Under the pieces are notes generated by a model. The model saw nothing but the letters and a program-made list of their open reading frames with translations, did no database searches and had not been told where the DNA came from. 8,711 bases of DNA from positions 1-8,711 of the forward strand of contig JAHEYA010000078.1 of NCBI GenBank assembly GCA_023251855.1, given 5' to 3'. Position 1 is the stretch's first letter. Each line of letters opens with the position of its first letter. Positions 1 to 6,739 of the stretch are shown in pieces. Made by a program: the position numbers and the translations under genes. The DNA is from Bacteroidota bacterium (GTDB lineage Bacteria; Bacteroidota; Bacteroidia; 2-12-FULL-35-15).

Positions 1-167
1 CCCAATTACTGTATGATGATAACACAAAAATTACCTTTTATAAAAGCGGTAGTTTAACGATTGACCATGTTGGTCCGGGAACGCAATTTAAAGAAGTGCT
101 TGGAATTGGTTTTACCTATAAATTTTCTAGTGTAACTAAGAATAAACAAAATCTGGATTGTGATTAG
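1..167 (+). CDS. 3' end of an unidentified, possibly beta-barrel, protein (partial)
   Basis: Only one rightward frame stays open from the left edge. It reads 54 codons (first full codon at 3) and stops with TAG at 165-167; the other two rightward frames stop by position 16 or 57. The visible residues include HVGPGTQFKEVLGIGFTYKF, then a short polar tail ending in NLDCD. Alternating hydrophobic and aromatic residues (VLGIGFTYKF) look like a late strand of an outer-membrane beta-barrel, but the polar tail after it is not the classic terminal aromatic residue, so this is only a hint. The family cannot be named from so short a piece. It converges on the lipoprotein gene at 187-771 with only 19 bases between the two stops, and no terminator hairpin is visible there. 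Confidence 0.6.
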   Translation, partial: QLLYDDNTKITFYKSGSLTIDHVGPGTQFKEVLGIGFTYKFSSVTKNKQNLDCD

Positions 168-186
168 AATAAAATAAATTGAGGAT

Positions 187-771
187 TTACTTCTTCACTT
201 TCCGTTCCGGTGTCTCAAAAATGATTGTTCCTAGTGTCAGTAAATACGAAGGTTTAATTACCGGTGGAAGTTTTACAGAGTCTTTTATGTTTGAGTAGCA
301 ACATACTGCTAGTTCACTGCAATAATATCTTTCAGAATCATTGATGCCTACAGTTCCTAAAAAATCATATGATTTTCCGATTTTAGCTCTTGCACTTGCA
401 ACGGCTATTTCTCCTCGTTTTGCAGTATAACCGATAGGTTTAACAATAGTTATTGTAAATGAATGGTTTACAAATTTACCCAAACTACTTTCATGAATAC
501 CTGTGCCATCGGCTTCTATAACCGACTTAGTTGTTAAATCTACTATCGCAGCATGAGAATAATCTGTTGCAGTTGCTGTTGCAACAATATGGTCAGTAAC
601 TTTGTATCCACGTACAACTAACCAATATCCATTCTTACTTTTATCAATAATGTTTTTTGTGAAAATGCTGTCTTCCATTTGAGAATCAATACTCTTAGGC
701 TTTTTTACAATGCCGTATTTACAACCGGAGAGAAGTAATATGGTAAAGATGAATGTAAAGGTTGGTTTCAT
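187..771 (-). CDS. Lipoprotein, YiiX/YebB-like permuted NlpC/P60 (papain-fold) hydrolase
   Basis: 194 residues. A short basic start and hydrophobic stretch (about 3-15) lead into a lipobox LLSGC with the lipidation cysteine at 17, so the product should be membrane-anchored and face the periplasm or outside. The rest fits the YiiX/YebB-like (DUF830, Peptidase C92) group of circularly permuted NlpC/P60 enzymes: a YSHAAIV block places the likely catalytic His at 73, a glutamate lies at 86 (VIEADG), and YCSEL places the likely nucleophile Cys at 151. In this family the His block precedes the Cys block, reversed from ordinary NlpC/P60. Members are thought to cleave amide or thioester bonds in peptidoglycan peptides or lipids; the substrate here is unknown. 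The block that often reads G-D-hydrophobic near the domain start is GYWLVV at 48-53, so the Asp is absent. It lies 53 bases after the receptor gene on the same strand; no functional link is evident. Confidence 0.8.
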   Translation of the reverse strand: MKPTFTFIFTILLLSGCKYGIVKKPKSIDSQMEDSIFTKNIIDKSKNGYWLVVRGYKVTDHIVATATATDYSHAAIVDLTTKSVIEADGTGIHESSLGKFVNHSFTITIVKPIGYTAKRGEIAVASARAKIGKSYDFLGTVGINDSERYYCSELAVCCYSNIKDSVKLPPVIKPSYLLTLGTIIFETPERKVKK

Positions 772-824
772 AATAAATTTTTCAAAGCAGGTGTTTAGCG
801 ACAGCCCTTATTTTCTGTTTTTCG

Positions 825-3020
825 TTATAGTTTTATTTTCAGTCCGCCATTAATTGTAAACCCTTCCGTATGTGTCCAAATGTCATCAAATGTCGGGTTG
901 TTGTGCGGTTCATTTATAACTCTTTTGTAACGACTTTGGCGGGTGTCGGTGAAGTTTTCAAAGTTGATGAACACTGAAATTTTTCCGAATGTTTTTTCTG
1001 CCATTACTCCAAATTCCCAAAACGATGGTGTCCGTGTGCCGTTGGGTAAAAATTGTCTGTCAGAGAAATAACCTTCCAAACCTATTTTTAGATTTCTTTC
1101 TTTTTCATAAACCAGTGCTATGTTTAATTTATTTTGAGGAAGCAAGGGCAAATACTGATTGCTTGTGAGATATTTTGCCTTTGCGTCTGTGAATGTGTAA
1201 CCAACAAAAAATTTCAAATGTTCTTTGTAAATGAATTTAAGATTAGTTTCAAAACCTTTGCTTTCAACGGGTTTGTTTGCGTTGGTAAAAAAATAATTTC
1301 CCGAAGTGTTGCTCTGCAAAACAGTCGCGTTGTCAATGAGTGTGTAGAAAAATAGTTGATTGATTGCTAAATAAAGATTTTGACCGATTGAGGTTTTGTA
1401 ATTGAGGTCTGCCGTTCCGCCATAACTTTTTTCAGAAGTAACATTGTTCAAGGGCAAAACATTTCTGTATTGAATGCTCTCTGTCTGCTCGGTAAAAACT
1501 GTCGGTGCTTTGTAACCCAAGCCACCGCCAATTCTTGAACTTAATTTGTCGGTGAGTTTGAACAATGCGGAAACTCTAGGCAAAACAAAAAATTCTGTCT
1601 TGGAATAATTGGTGTTGCTATAATTTACAATGTCAGTTCTGAAACCACCTTCCAATTTTATTTTTTCTGAAATGTCCAAAGTGTGTTGGGCATACACCCC
1701 GCCAGTATTTGAAATAAAATTTCTGTTCGGAAACATCATCAGGATATTTGTTTCAGAAAAATTATCATAGATAAAACTTGTTCCAACAATTAAAGTTTGA
1801 TTTTTCAGATTATGAACATAGGATAAATCGGAAAAAGAATTATAATTTATTCCCTTGAAATTATAATCAGATAAAATGATTGCCCGATTGAAATAACTGA
1901 AACTACTTTTAATCTTGAAAATATTTTTTTCATTTATTTTTTTATTGAACTCAAAAGTGCTGATATTTCTTGTCGTTTTATTTTTTTCAAAGTAAGTGTG
2001 AGAAGTGTCAGCATTGCCTTTGACAACTTGAATATCACCGCCCGTCCGTTCGCCAGTTGTAAAACTGTTTCCGATTATGAAAGTTGATTTGTCAGAAGGA
2101 TAAAAAAACAATTTTGGATGCATGGTAAAGTCAGTTGACTTTGGCAACTCGGTAAAATCATCTTTGTCCACATCGTAGGGTTGTTGCAAATTTCCTAAAC
2201 TGAATAATGTGTAGCCGAATTTATTTTTTCGTTGCGAAGCAAATGCTCCAATGTTTGTTTGCCCTATGTTAGATTGATTGAGAACAAAATTGTATTCCGC
2301 TTTCTCTTTGGGTGTCTTTGAAATGAAATTTACCACTCCCGCAATCGCTCCGCCACCGTAAAGCGGTGAAGCGGGTCCCTTTATAATTTCAACTTGTTTC
2401 AAATCAAGTGGCGGAATTTCAAGAATAGAAAGACCGCTCGCAAAGTTTCCGAAATTCGGATAGCCGTCTTTGAGCAGTTGCGTGTAGCGACCGTCAAGAC
2501 CTTGTATTCGGACGCTTGCATTTGCACTTGTAGCAGATGTTTGCTGAACTTGTATGCCCGTGCTTTCGTGCAGTAGCATTGAAACATTTGAAGGTCGCAT
2601 ATTACTTTTCTCCTCTATCTCTTCCAGTTCAATCACTTCAACTCTTGTCGGAACATTTTGTATGCTTCGGCTTGTCCTTGTTGTTGAAACAATCACTTCT
2701 TCTAATTCTTCTCCATCAGATTTCATAAAGACAATCTGTTCTTTCAAACTGTCGGCAAGGGGAAAAATAAAAGTGAGTTCCAGTTTTTTATACCCAATGT
2801 AACTGAAAACAATTGTCTGCGTGCCGTTGGGAATGCTTTTGATTTCAATTTTTCCGTTCCCATCGGCACTACTTCCGTTGGTTGTTCCTTTTAAAACTGC
2901 TGTCGCACCAATTAACGCTTCGTTTGTCAAACTATCTTTGAGGATGGCTTTGAAAGTATTTTGTGCGAAAGCTAACGATATATAAACGATTGCCAGTAAA
3001 GGCAAAATTACTTTTTTCAT
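825..3020 (-). CDS. TonB-dependent outer-membrane receptor with carboxypeptidase-regulatory-like domain
   Basis: 731 residues. A signal peptide (about 1-20, ending AFAQ) is followed by a carboxypeptidase-regulatory-like beta domain (about 22-100, with GATAVLKGT, SADGNGKIEI and FSYIGYKK), typical of Bacteroidetes receptors. A TonB-box-like stretch EEVIVSTTR starts at 107. The plug follows at about 117-237 and includes RIQGLDGRY, VEIIKGPASPLYGGGAIAG and VVNFISKTP; the beta-barrel fills the rest. It imports a bulky nutrient across the outer membrane using TonB/ExbBD energy. The single-chain size and plug are closer to iron-chelate, heme or cobalamin receptors than to SusC, and no SusD partner is present, but the substrate cannot be decided. 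No cobalamin riboswitch lies upstream. It sits 116 bases after atpC on the same strand with a palindrome just before its start, so it may have its own control. The start is set by the clean signal peptide. Confidence 0.92.
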   Translation of the reverse strand: MKKVILPLLAIVYISLAFAQNTFKAILKDSLTNEALIGATAVLKGTTNGSSADGNGKIEIKSIPNGTQTIVFSYIGYKKLELTFIFPLADSLKEQIVFMKSDGEELEEVIVSTTRTSRSIQNVPTRVEVIELEEIEEKSNMRPSNVSMLLHESTGIQVQQTSATSANASVRIQGLDGRYTQLLKDGYPNFGNFASGLSILEIPPLDLKQVEIIKGPASPLYGGGAIAGVVNFISKTPKEKAEYNFVLNQSNIGQTNIGAFASQRKNKFGYTLFSLGNLQQPYDVDKDDFTELPKSTDFTMHPKLFFYPSDKSTFIIGNSFTTGERTGGDIQVVKGNADTSHTYFEKNKTTRNISTFEFNKKINEKNIFKIKSSFSYFNRAIILSDYNFKGINYNSFSDLSYVHNLKNQTLIVGTSFIYDNFSETNILMMFPNRNFISNTGGVYAQHTLDISEKIKLEGGFRTDIVNYSNTNYSKTEFFVLPRVSALFKLTDKLSSRIGGGLGYKAPTVFTEQTESIQYRNVLPLNNVTSEKSYGGTADLNYKTSIGQNLYLAINQLFFYTLIDNATVLQSNTSGNYFFTNANKPVESKGFETNLKFIYKEHLKFFVGYTFTDAKAKYLTSNQYLPLLPQNKLNIALVYEKERNLKIGLEGYFSDRQFLPNGTRTPSFWEFGVMAEKTFGKISVFINFENFTDTRQSRYKRVINEPHNNPTFDDIWTHTEGFTINGGLKIKL

Positions 3021-3039
3021 TTGTCTGCTGATTTATTTA

Positions 3040-3070
3040 ATGCTATATGCAGTTGAGAGTTATATAGCAT
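3040..3070. repeat. 9-bp perfect inverted repeat just upstream of the receptor start
   Basis: ATGCTATAT (3040-3048) and ATATAGCAT (3062-3070) are exact reverse complements separated by 13 bases. The near arm is about 20 bases from the receptor start codon. There is no uninterrupted T run after it in either direction, so it is not a normal intrinsic terminator. It could be an operator for a repressor or a weak 5'-leader hairpin. No clear TAnnTTTG box was found for the receptor on this strand. Confidence 0.45.
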
Positions 3071-3136
3071 CTTAAGAGAAGTAAATTTTTCTCCTAATTA
3101 AATAGGGGATAAACACAAAGAGGAAAATAAAATCAA

Positions 3137-3379
3137 TTAAGCGTTTTCAGCCAGAACAATAATTTTGTTCTTCAACACTTCAACAACACCACCATTGATC
3201 TCAAAATTTTCAATGTGTTTTTTTGTATCGGTGATTTTTACTGTACCTTTTTTAAGCGTAGCGATAATAGGAGCATGGTTTTTTAAAACACCAAAGGAAC
3301 CATCAGCACCGGGAAGCTTTACAGCATCTACTTCACCACTGTATACTTTTTTATCGGGAGTTATTATTTCTAGGAACAT
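3137..3379 (-). CDS. atpC: F1 ATP synthase epsilon subunit, short form
   Basis: 80 residues that align with the N-terminal beta-sandwich domain of F1 epsilon: MFLEIITPDKKVYSGEVDAV at the start, the hallmark LPGADGSFGVLKNHAPI at about 22-38, and a closing INGGVVEV block. This domain binds gamma and the c-ring as part of the central stalk on the cytoplasmic face of the membrane. E. coli epsilon is about 140 residues, and the missing part is the C-terminal pair of helices that can inhibit ATP hydrolysis. The gene ends cleanly with a TAA stop right after LAENA and shows no frameshift, so the shortness looks natural; short epsilons of this kind are common in Bacteroidetes. It lies 75 bases downstream of atpD on the same strand and is probably co-transcribed with it. 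The identification is firm from both motif and neighbour. Confidence 0.95.
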   Translation of the reverse strand: MFLEIITPDKKVYSGEVDAVKLPGADGSFGVLKNHAPIIATLKKGTVKITDTKKHIENFEINGGVVEVLKNKIIVLAENA

Positions 3380-3380
3380 A

Positions 3381-3450
3381 GATTTAAGATTTGAGATTTG
3401 AGATTAGTGTGAGTACGATTTCTCAATACTCACATCTAATATCTCTTATC
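3381..3450. repeat. Imperfect palindrome in the atpD-atpC gap
   Basis: The core arms TGTGAGTA (3408-3415) and TACTCACA (3427-3434) are perfect reverse complements around an 11-base loop. The arms continue imperfectly outward: GATTTGAGATTTGAGATTAG on the left roughly mirrors TCTAATATCTCTTATCT on the right, with one extra base at the junction. GAGATTT is repeated in tandem in the left arm. This resembles the AGATTTGAGATT-type intergenic repeats scattered in many Bacteroidetes genomes. Being between two co-oriented F1 genes, a transcribed hairpin here could affect mRNA processing or the beta:epsilon ratio, but that is inference. No T run follows in the direction of transcription. Confidence 0.55.
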
Positions 3451-3454
3451 TATA

Positions 3455-4957
3455 TTAAGCTTCTGCTAAAATTTTCTTTCCTTTTTCAATAGCATCTTCA
3501 ATAGAACCTACCAGGTTAAAAGCTGCTTCAGGATATTTATCCACTTCACCACTCAGGATCATGTTAAATCCTTTGATTGTATCTTCAATTGGCACAAAAA
3601 CGCCTTTTAAACCGGTGAACTGCTCAGCTACAAAGAATGGTTGAGATAAGAAACGCTGAACACGTCTTGCACGGTGTACAACCAATTTATCTTCTTCCGA
3701 TAATTCATCCATACCAAGGATAGCAATAATATCTTGTAATTCTTTGTAACGTTGTAAAATTTGTTTGACTTTCTGTGCTGTACCATAGTGCTCATCGCCT
3801 AAAACTGCAGCACTTAAAATACGTGATGTAGAATCCAAAGGATCAACAGCAGGATAAATACCTAACTCAGCAATTTTACGGTTCAAAACGGTTGTAGCAT
3901 CTAAGTGGGCAAATGTAGTTGCTGGAGCAGGGTCTGTTAAATCATCGGCAGGTACATAAACCGCTTGTACAGATGTAATAGAACCACGCTTTGTAGATGT
4001 GATACGCTCTTGCATCAATCCCATTTCAGTAGCTAATGTTGGTTGGTAACCCACAGCTGAAGGCATACGGCCTAATAATGCGGATACTTCTGAACCTGCT
4101 TGTGTAAAACGGAAGATATTATCAATAAAAAATAAGATATCACGTCCACCTGATTTTTCATCTCCATCACGGAAATATTCTGCCATTGTTAAACCTGATA
4201 AAGCAACACGTGCACGTGCTCCCGGAGGTTCATTCATTTGTCCAAACACCAAAGTGGCTTGTGATTTAGCTAATTCAGTAATATCCACTTTGGTAAGATC
4301 CCATCCGCCTTTTTCCATCGAATGTTTAAATGCTTCTCCATAACGGATAACACCTGATTCAATCATCTCACGCAACAAGTCATTTCCTTCACGGGTACGC
4401 TCACCAACACCTGCAAATACTGACAACCCTTCATAACCCTTAGCGATATTGTTGATCAACTCCATAATTAATACAGTTTTACCAACACCTGCACCGCCAA
4501 ACAAACCAATTTTACCACCTTTTGCGTATGGCTCCAGTAAATCGATAACTTTAATTCCGGTAAATAATACTTCGGTAGAAGTAGAAAGATCTTCATATTT
4601 AGGAGGAGTACGGTGAATAGGTGCACCACCTTCATTACTAACCTGGCTAATTCCATCAATTGCTTCACCAACAACATTAAATAAACGACCTTTTACTTTA
4701 TCACCTACCGGCATCGTAATACCTCTACCTGTATTGGTTACAGGCATTCCACGATACAAACCATCTGTAGAATCCATCGCAATGGTACGTACAGTATCTT
4801 CTCCAACATGTTTTTGAGTTTCTAGAATAATCCTTTGTCCGTTGGGTTTAACAACCTCAAGAGCGTCCAGAATGTTTGGTAAAGTAGTTCCGCCATCAAA
4901 GCTAACATCAACTACAGGACCAATTATTTGAGTGATTTTACCAGTTTGTTTCGACAT
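3455..4957 (-). CDS. atpD: F1 ATP synthase beta subunit
   Basis: 500 residues, full length. This is the catalytic subunit of the F1 sector, which makes ATP from ADP and phosphate at the cytoplasmic side of the membrane. An N-terminal beta-barrel domain (about 5-85, GKITQIIGPVVDVSF) precedes the nucleotide-binding domain. That domain carries the P-loop GGAGVGKT at 154-161, the catalytic glutamate in GERTREGNDL (E186), the Walker B strand ILFFIDNIFR ending in the 280s, and the ALLGRMPSAVGYQP loop from 293. The helical C-terminal domain includes the DELSEEDK segment that corresponds to the DELSEED lever. All key residues are present. Only atpC follows; the alpha, gamma, delta, a, b and c genes are not nearby, as is usual where Bacteroidetes carry atpDC apart from the main atp cluster. 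It is transcribed divergently from ribF with 129 bases between starts. Confidence 0.98.
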   Translation of the reverse strand: MSKQTGKITQIIGPVVDVSFDGGTTLPNILDALEVVKPNGQRIILETQKHVGEDTVRTIAMDSTDGLYRGMPVTNTGRGITMPVGDKVKGRLFNVVGEAIDGISQVSNEGGAPIHRTPPKYEDLSTSTEVLFTGIKVIDLLEPYAKGGKIGLFGGAGVGKTVLIMELINNIAKGYEGLSVFAGVGERTREGNDLLREMIESGVIRYGEAFKHSMEKGGWDLTKVDITELAKSQATLVFGQMNEPPGARARVALSGLTMAEYFRDGDEKSGGRDILFFIDNIFRFTQAGSEVSALLGRMPSAVGYQPTLATEMGLMQERITSTKRGSITSVQAVYVPADDLTDPAPATTFAHLDATTVLNRKIAELGIYPAVDPLDSTSRILSAAVLGDEHYGTAQKVKQILQRYKELQDIIAILGMDELSEEDKLVVHRARRVQRFLSQPFFVAEQFTGLKGVFVPIEDTIKGFNMILSGEVDKYPEAAFNLVGSIEDAIEKGKKILAEA

Positions 4958-4998
4958 ATTTTATGGGGATATAAATGTTAGTTTATTTTAAAACGTTG

Positions 4999-5025
4999 CG
5001 AAATTAATATAATTTATTAAGCAAA
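4999..5025 (-). promoter_or_regulatory. Possible atpD promoter, Bacteroidetes type
   Basis: On the leftward strand TAATTTCG (4999-5006) matches the TAnnTTTG -7 consensus with one mismatch, and TTTG (5022-5025) could be the -33 element. The 15-base spacing is shorter than the usual 17-23, so this is tentative. It lies about 42 bases upstream of the atpD start. Confidence 0.35.
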
Positions 5026-5052
5026 AAAAGAGTTTTTTAGTATTTTTATAAT

Positions 5053-5060
5053 TAGTTTTG
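5053..5060 (+). promoter_or_regulatory. -7 promoter box for the ribF transcription unit
   Basis: TAGTTTTG matches the Bacteroidetes TAnnTTTG -7 consensus exactly and ends 26 bases before the ribF start codon. The expected -33 position holds a T run (around 5033-5038) but no clean TTTG. Transcription would begin near 5065-5068, giving a leader of about 20 bases. Confidence 0.5.
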
Positions 5061-5086
5061 ATAATAATCTGTGAAATCATTTTAAG

Positions 5087-6028
5087 ATGAGAGTTTACAA
5101 TGCAATTGACGATTTTAAGAAGGTGAAAAACCCTGTTGTTACTACTGGTACTTTTGATGGAGTGCATTTAGGACACCAGAAGATTATTTCCAGATTAAAA
5201 GATGTGGCGCTGGAGGAAAATGGAGAAACAGTTCTTCTAACTTTTTATCCTCATCCGCGAATGGTGCTTTTTCCAGAGGATAATGAACTTAAATTACTCA
5301 ACTCATTGGAAGAAAAAATTGAACTACTCGAAAAATATGGAGTAGATCATTTGATTATATACCCTTTCACGAAAGAGTTTTCAAGGTTAACTTCTGTTGA
5401 ATTTGTTCGTAATATTTTGGTCAATAAGATAAATACCAAACGATTGGTAATTGGATATAATCATCATTTTGGACGAAATCGTGAAGGCTCATTTGAACAC
5501 TTAAAAGAATTTGGTCACCTGTATGGTTTTGAAGTGGAAGAAATTCCTGCTAAAGATATTGACCATATTGAAATTAGTTCGACAAAAATTCGCCATGCGT
5601 TGCAAACAGGTGATATTAAAACAGCAACTGCTTTTTTAGGACACCTTTATTCTATAACCGGTAAAGTAGTGGAAGGCTTGAAATTAGGACGAACAATTGG
5701 TTATCCAACTGCAAATATTGTTGTTGATGATAAATACAAATTGATACCTGCTGATGGCATATACGCAGTAAAATTAAAGTATGATAACAAAGTATATAGT
5801 GGTATGTTAAGTATTGGAAATAACCCTACTGTAGAAGGAAAGGGAAGAAGTATTGAAGTAAATATTTTTGATTTTGATAAAGACATTTATGGTAAAGATG
5901 TAACCATTTATTTTATTGAACGATTACGTGATGAACTTAAATTTAAAGATATGGATGCATTGAAAGGTCAGCTGGTAAAGGATAAGGAAGATTCTTTGCG
6001 CATAACAAATCTGTGTGAATCTGTGTAA
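5087..6028 (+). CDS. ribF: Bifunctional riboflavin kinase / FAD synthetase
   Basis: 313 residues, normal family length. It phosphorylates riboflavin to FMN and adenylylates FMN to FAD in the cytoplasm. The N-terminal nucleotidyltransferase (FAD synthetase) domain, about 14-170, shows GTFDGVHLGH at 21-30 with the HxGH motif, then TFYPHP, the FGRNREG block at 128-134 and ISSTKIR at 163-169. The C-terminal flavokinase domain, about 185-300, has GRTIGYPTAN at 201-210, PADGIYAV, the NNPT segment, the likely catalytic glutamate in IEVNIFDF (E257) and the RDELKF block near 281. Both activities should be intact. The final residues (NLCESV) and the stop codon come from an AATCTGTG tandem repeat rather than from conserved family sequence. 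The LRR gene begins 17 bases after the stop, so the two are probably co-transcribed. Confidence 0.96.
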   Translation: MRVYNAIDDFKKVKNPVVTTGTFDGVHLGHQKIISRLKDVALEENGETVLLTFYPHPRMVLFPEDNELKLLNSLEEKIELLEKYGVDHLIIYPFTKEFSRLTSVEFVRNILVNKINTKRLVIGYNHHFGRNREGSFEHLKEFGHLYGFEVEEIPAKDIDHIEISSTKIRHALQTGDIKTATAFLGHLYSITGKVVEGLKLGRTIGYPTANIVVDDKYKLIPADGIYAVKLKYDNKVYSGMLSIGNNPTVEGKGRSIEVNIFDFDKDIYGKDVTIYFIERLRDELKFKDMDALKGQLVKDKEDSLRITNLCESV

Positions 6029-6036
6029 TCTGTGAC
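6008..6036 (+). repeat. AATCTGTG tandem repeat overlapping the ribF stop
   Basis: Three tandem units start at 6008, 6018 and 6027, each AATCTGTG plus one or two bases. The ribF stop TAA (6026-6028) lies across the second and third units. A single AATCTGTG also lies at 5066-5073, just before ribF, and a related block follows the next gene at 6684-6724. The sequence is of the AATCTGCGTAA kind that recurs between genes in many Bacteroidetes. Confidence 0.6.
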
Positions 6037-6045
6037 AATAATTGA

Positions 6046-6678
6046 ATGAAAATTAATTCTCTTCAAATAAAAATCCGAAAAATAATTTCTTTTCTGCTGT
6101 TTTCTATTTTATTTTCTCAAAAAATAGTAGCCCAAAGCCAATTGCTGGATTCTCTTACTTTGGATACACTTACTGCTTTTACAAGTATTGCTGAAGCATT
6201 GAAGCATCCTGAGAATGTCATTAAATTAGAGTTAAGAAAAAAAAGGTTAAAAAAATTTCCTCCCGAAATTTTTAAATTTACGAACCTTCAGTATTTGGAT
6301 CTGAGCAAAAATAATATCATGGAAATCCCTGAAGAAATAGGACAATTAAAGGATTTACAATATTTTGCTATTGCAAAAAATGGGGTAGAAGAATTGCCGC
6401 ATCAAATCGGAAATCTTACAAACTTGGTTTACCTCGATATTAATAATAATGAGTTAACTACATTACCTTACGAAATTGGTAAACTTGAAAAATTAAAAAC
6501 ACTTGATCTGTGGAGCAACGACATAGATAAATTCCCAAATGAAATTAAAAATTTAAAAAATTTAAAAATATTTGATCTGCGTGTGATAATGATCCCAGAT
6601 GCTGAACAAGCCCGCGTACAATCATTGTTGCCACATACTCAGATATTTTTTTCACCGTATTGTAAGTGTGCACAATAG
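6046..6678 (+). CDS. Secreted leucine-rich-repeat protein
   Basis: 210 residues. A basic start, a hydrophobic core (about 13-23) and the end VAQ (28-30) form a likely Sec signal peptide, so the product is predicted to be exported. A linker to about 57 is followed by five leucine-rich repeats of exactly 23 residues, starting at 58, 81, 104, 127 and 150, each close to L-x-x-L-x-L-x-x-N-x-L-x-x-(L/I/F)-P-x-E-I-x-x-L. A C-terminal cap from about 173 ends in LPHTQIFFSPYCKCAQ with a Cys-x-Cys pair at 206 and 208. LRR folds bind other proteins; no catalytic domain is attached, so the partner and role are unknown. It lies 17 bases after ribF and 61 bases before the GSCFA gene, all on the same strand, suggesting one transcript without clear shared function. 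Confidence 0.85.
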   Translation: MKINSLQIKIRKIISFLLFSILFSQKIVAQSQLLDSLTLDTLTAFTSIAEALKHPENVIKLELRKKRLKKFPPEIFKFTNLQYLDLSKNNIMEIPEEIGQLKDLQYFAIAKNGVEELPHQIGNLTNLVYLDINNNELTTLPYEIGKLEKLKTLDLWSNDIDKFPNEIKNLKNLKIFDLRVIMIPDAEQARVQSLLPHTQIFFSPYCKCAQ

Positions 6679-6683
6679 AAAAA

Positions 6684-6724
6684 AATCAGTGTATCTGCGT
6701 AAATCTCCGAGATCAGCGGGAAAC
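6684..6724 (+). repeat. ATCTGCGTAA-type tandem intergenic repeat
   Basis: Between the LRR and GSCFA genes four degenerate 9-10-base units follow one another: ATCAGTGT, ATCTGCGTAA, ATCTCCGAG and ATCAGCGGGAAAC. They share an ATCWGYG core with the repeat at the end of ribF. The block ends 16 bases before the GSCFA start and takes up most of the 61-base gap. It is non-coding; an overlapping short reading frame here is not supported. Confidence 0.6.
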
Positions 6725-6739
6725 AAATAGCGAAAAAAC

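Noticed and set aside
1134..1355. Rightward 73-codon reading frame inside the receptor gene
   Set aside because: It is antisense to a clearly coding TonB-dependent receptor, is Cys-rich and shows no family features; it is a shadow frame. The same applies to the other short frames within 2394-2802.
825..3020. Horizontal transfer of the receptor gene based on base composition
   Set aside because: Its codon choice looks slightly different from its neighbours by eye, but I could not compute composition and saw no integrase, tRNA or transposase nearby.
3021..3136. Cobalamin riboswitch or other aptamer controlling the TonB-dependent receptor
   Set aside because: Only 116 bases are available and no B12-box or other conserved aptamer sequence is seen; only a simple palindrome is present.
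3165..3401. Rightward 78-codon frame opposite atpC
   Set aside because: It lies antisense to a well-conserved gene and its translation is low-complexity; atpC explains the region.
4468..4677. Leftward 69-codon frame within atpD
   Set aside because: It is an alternative frame over the Walker A region of atpD with no recognisable features.
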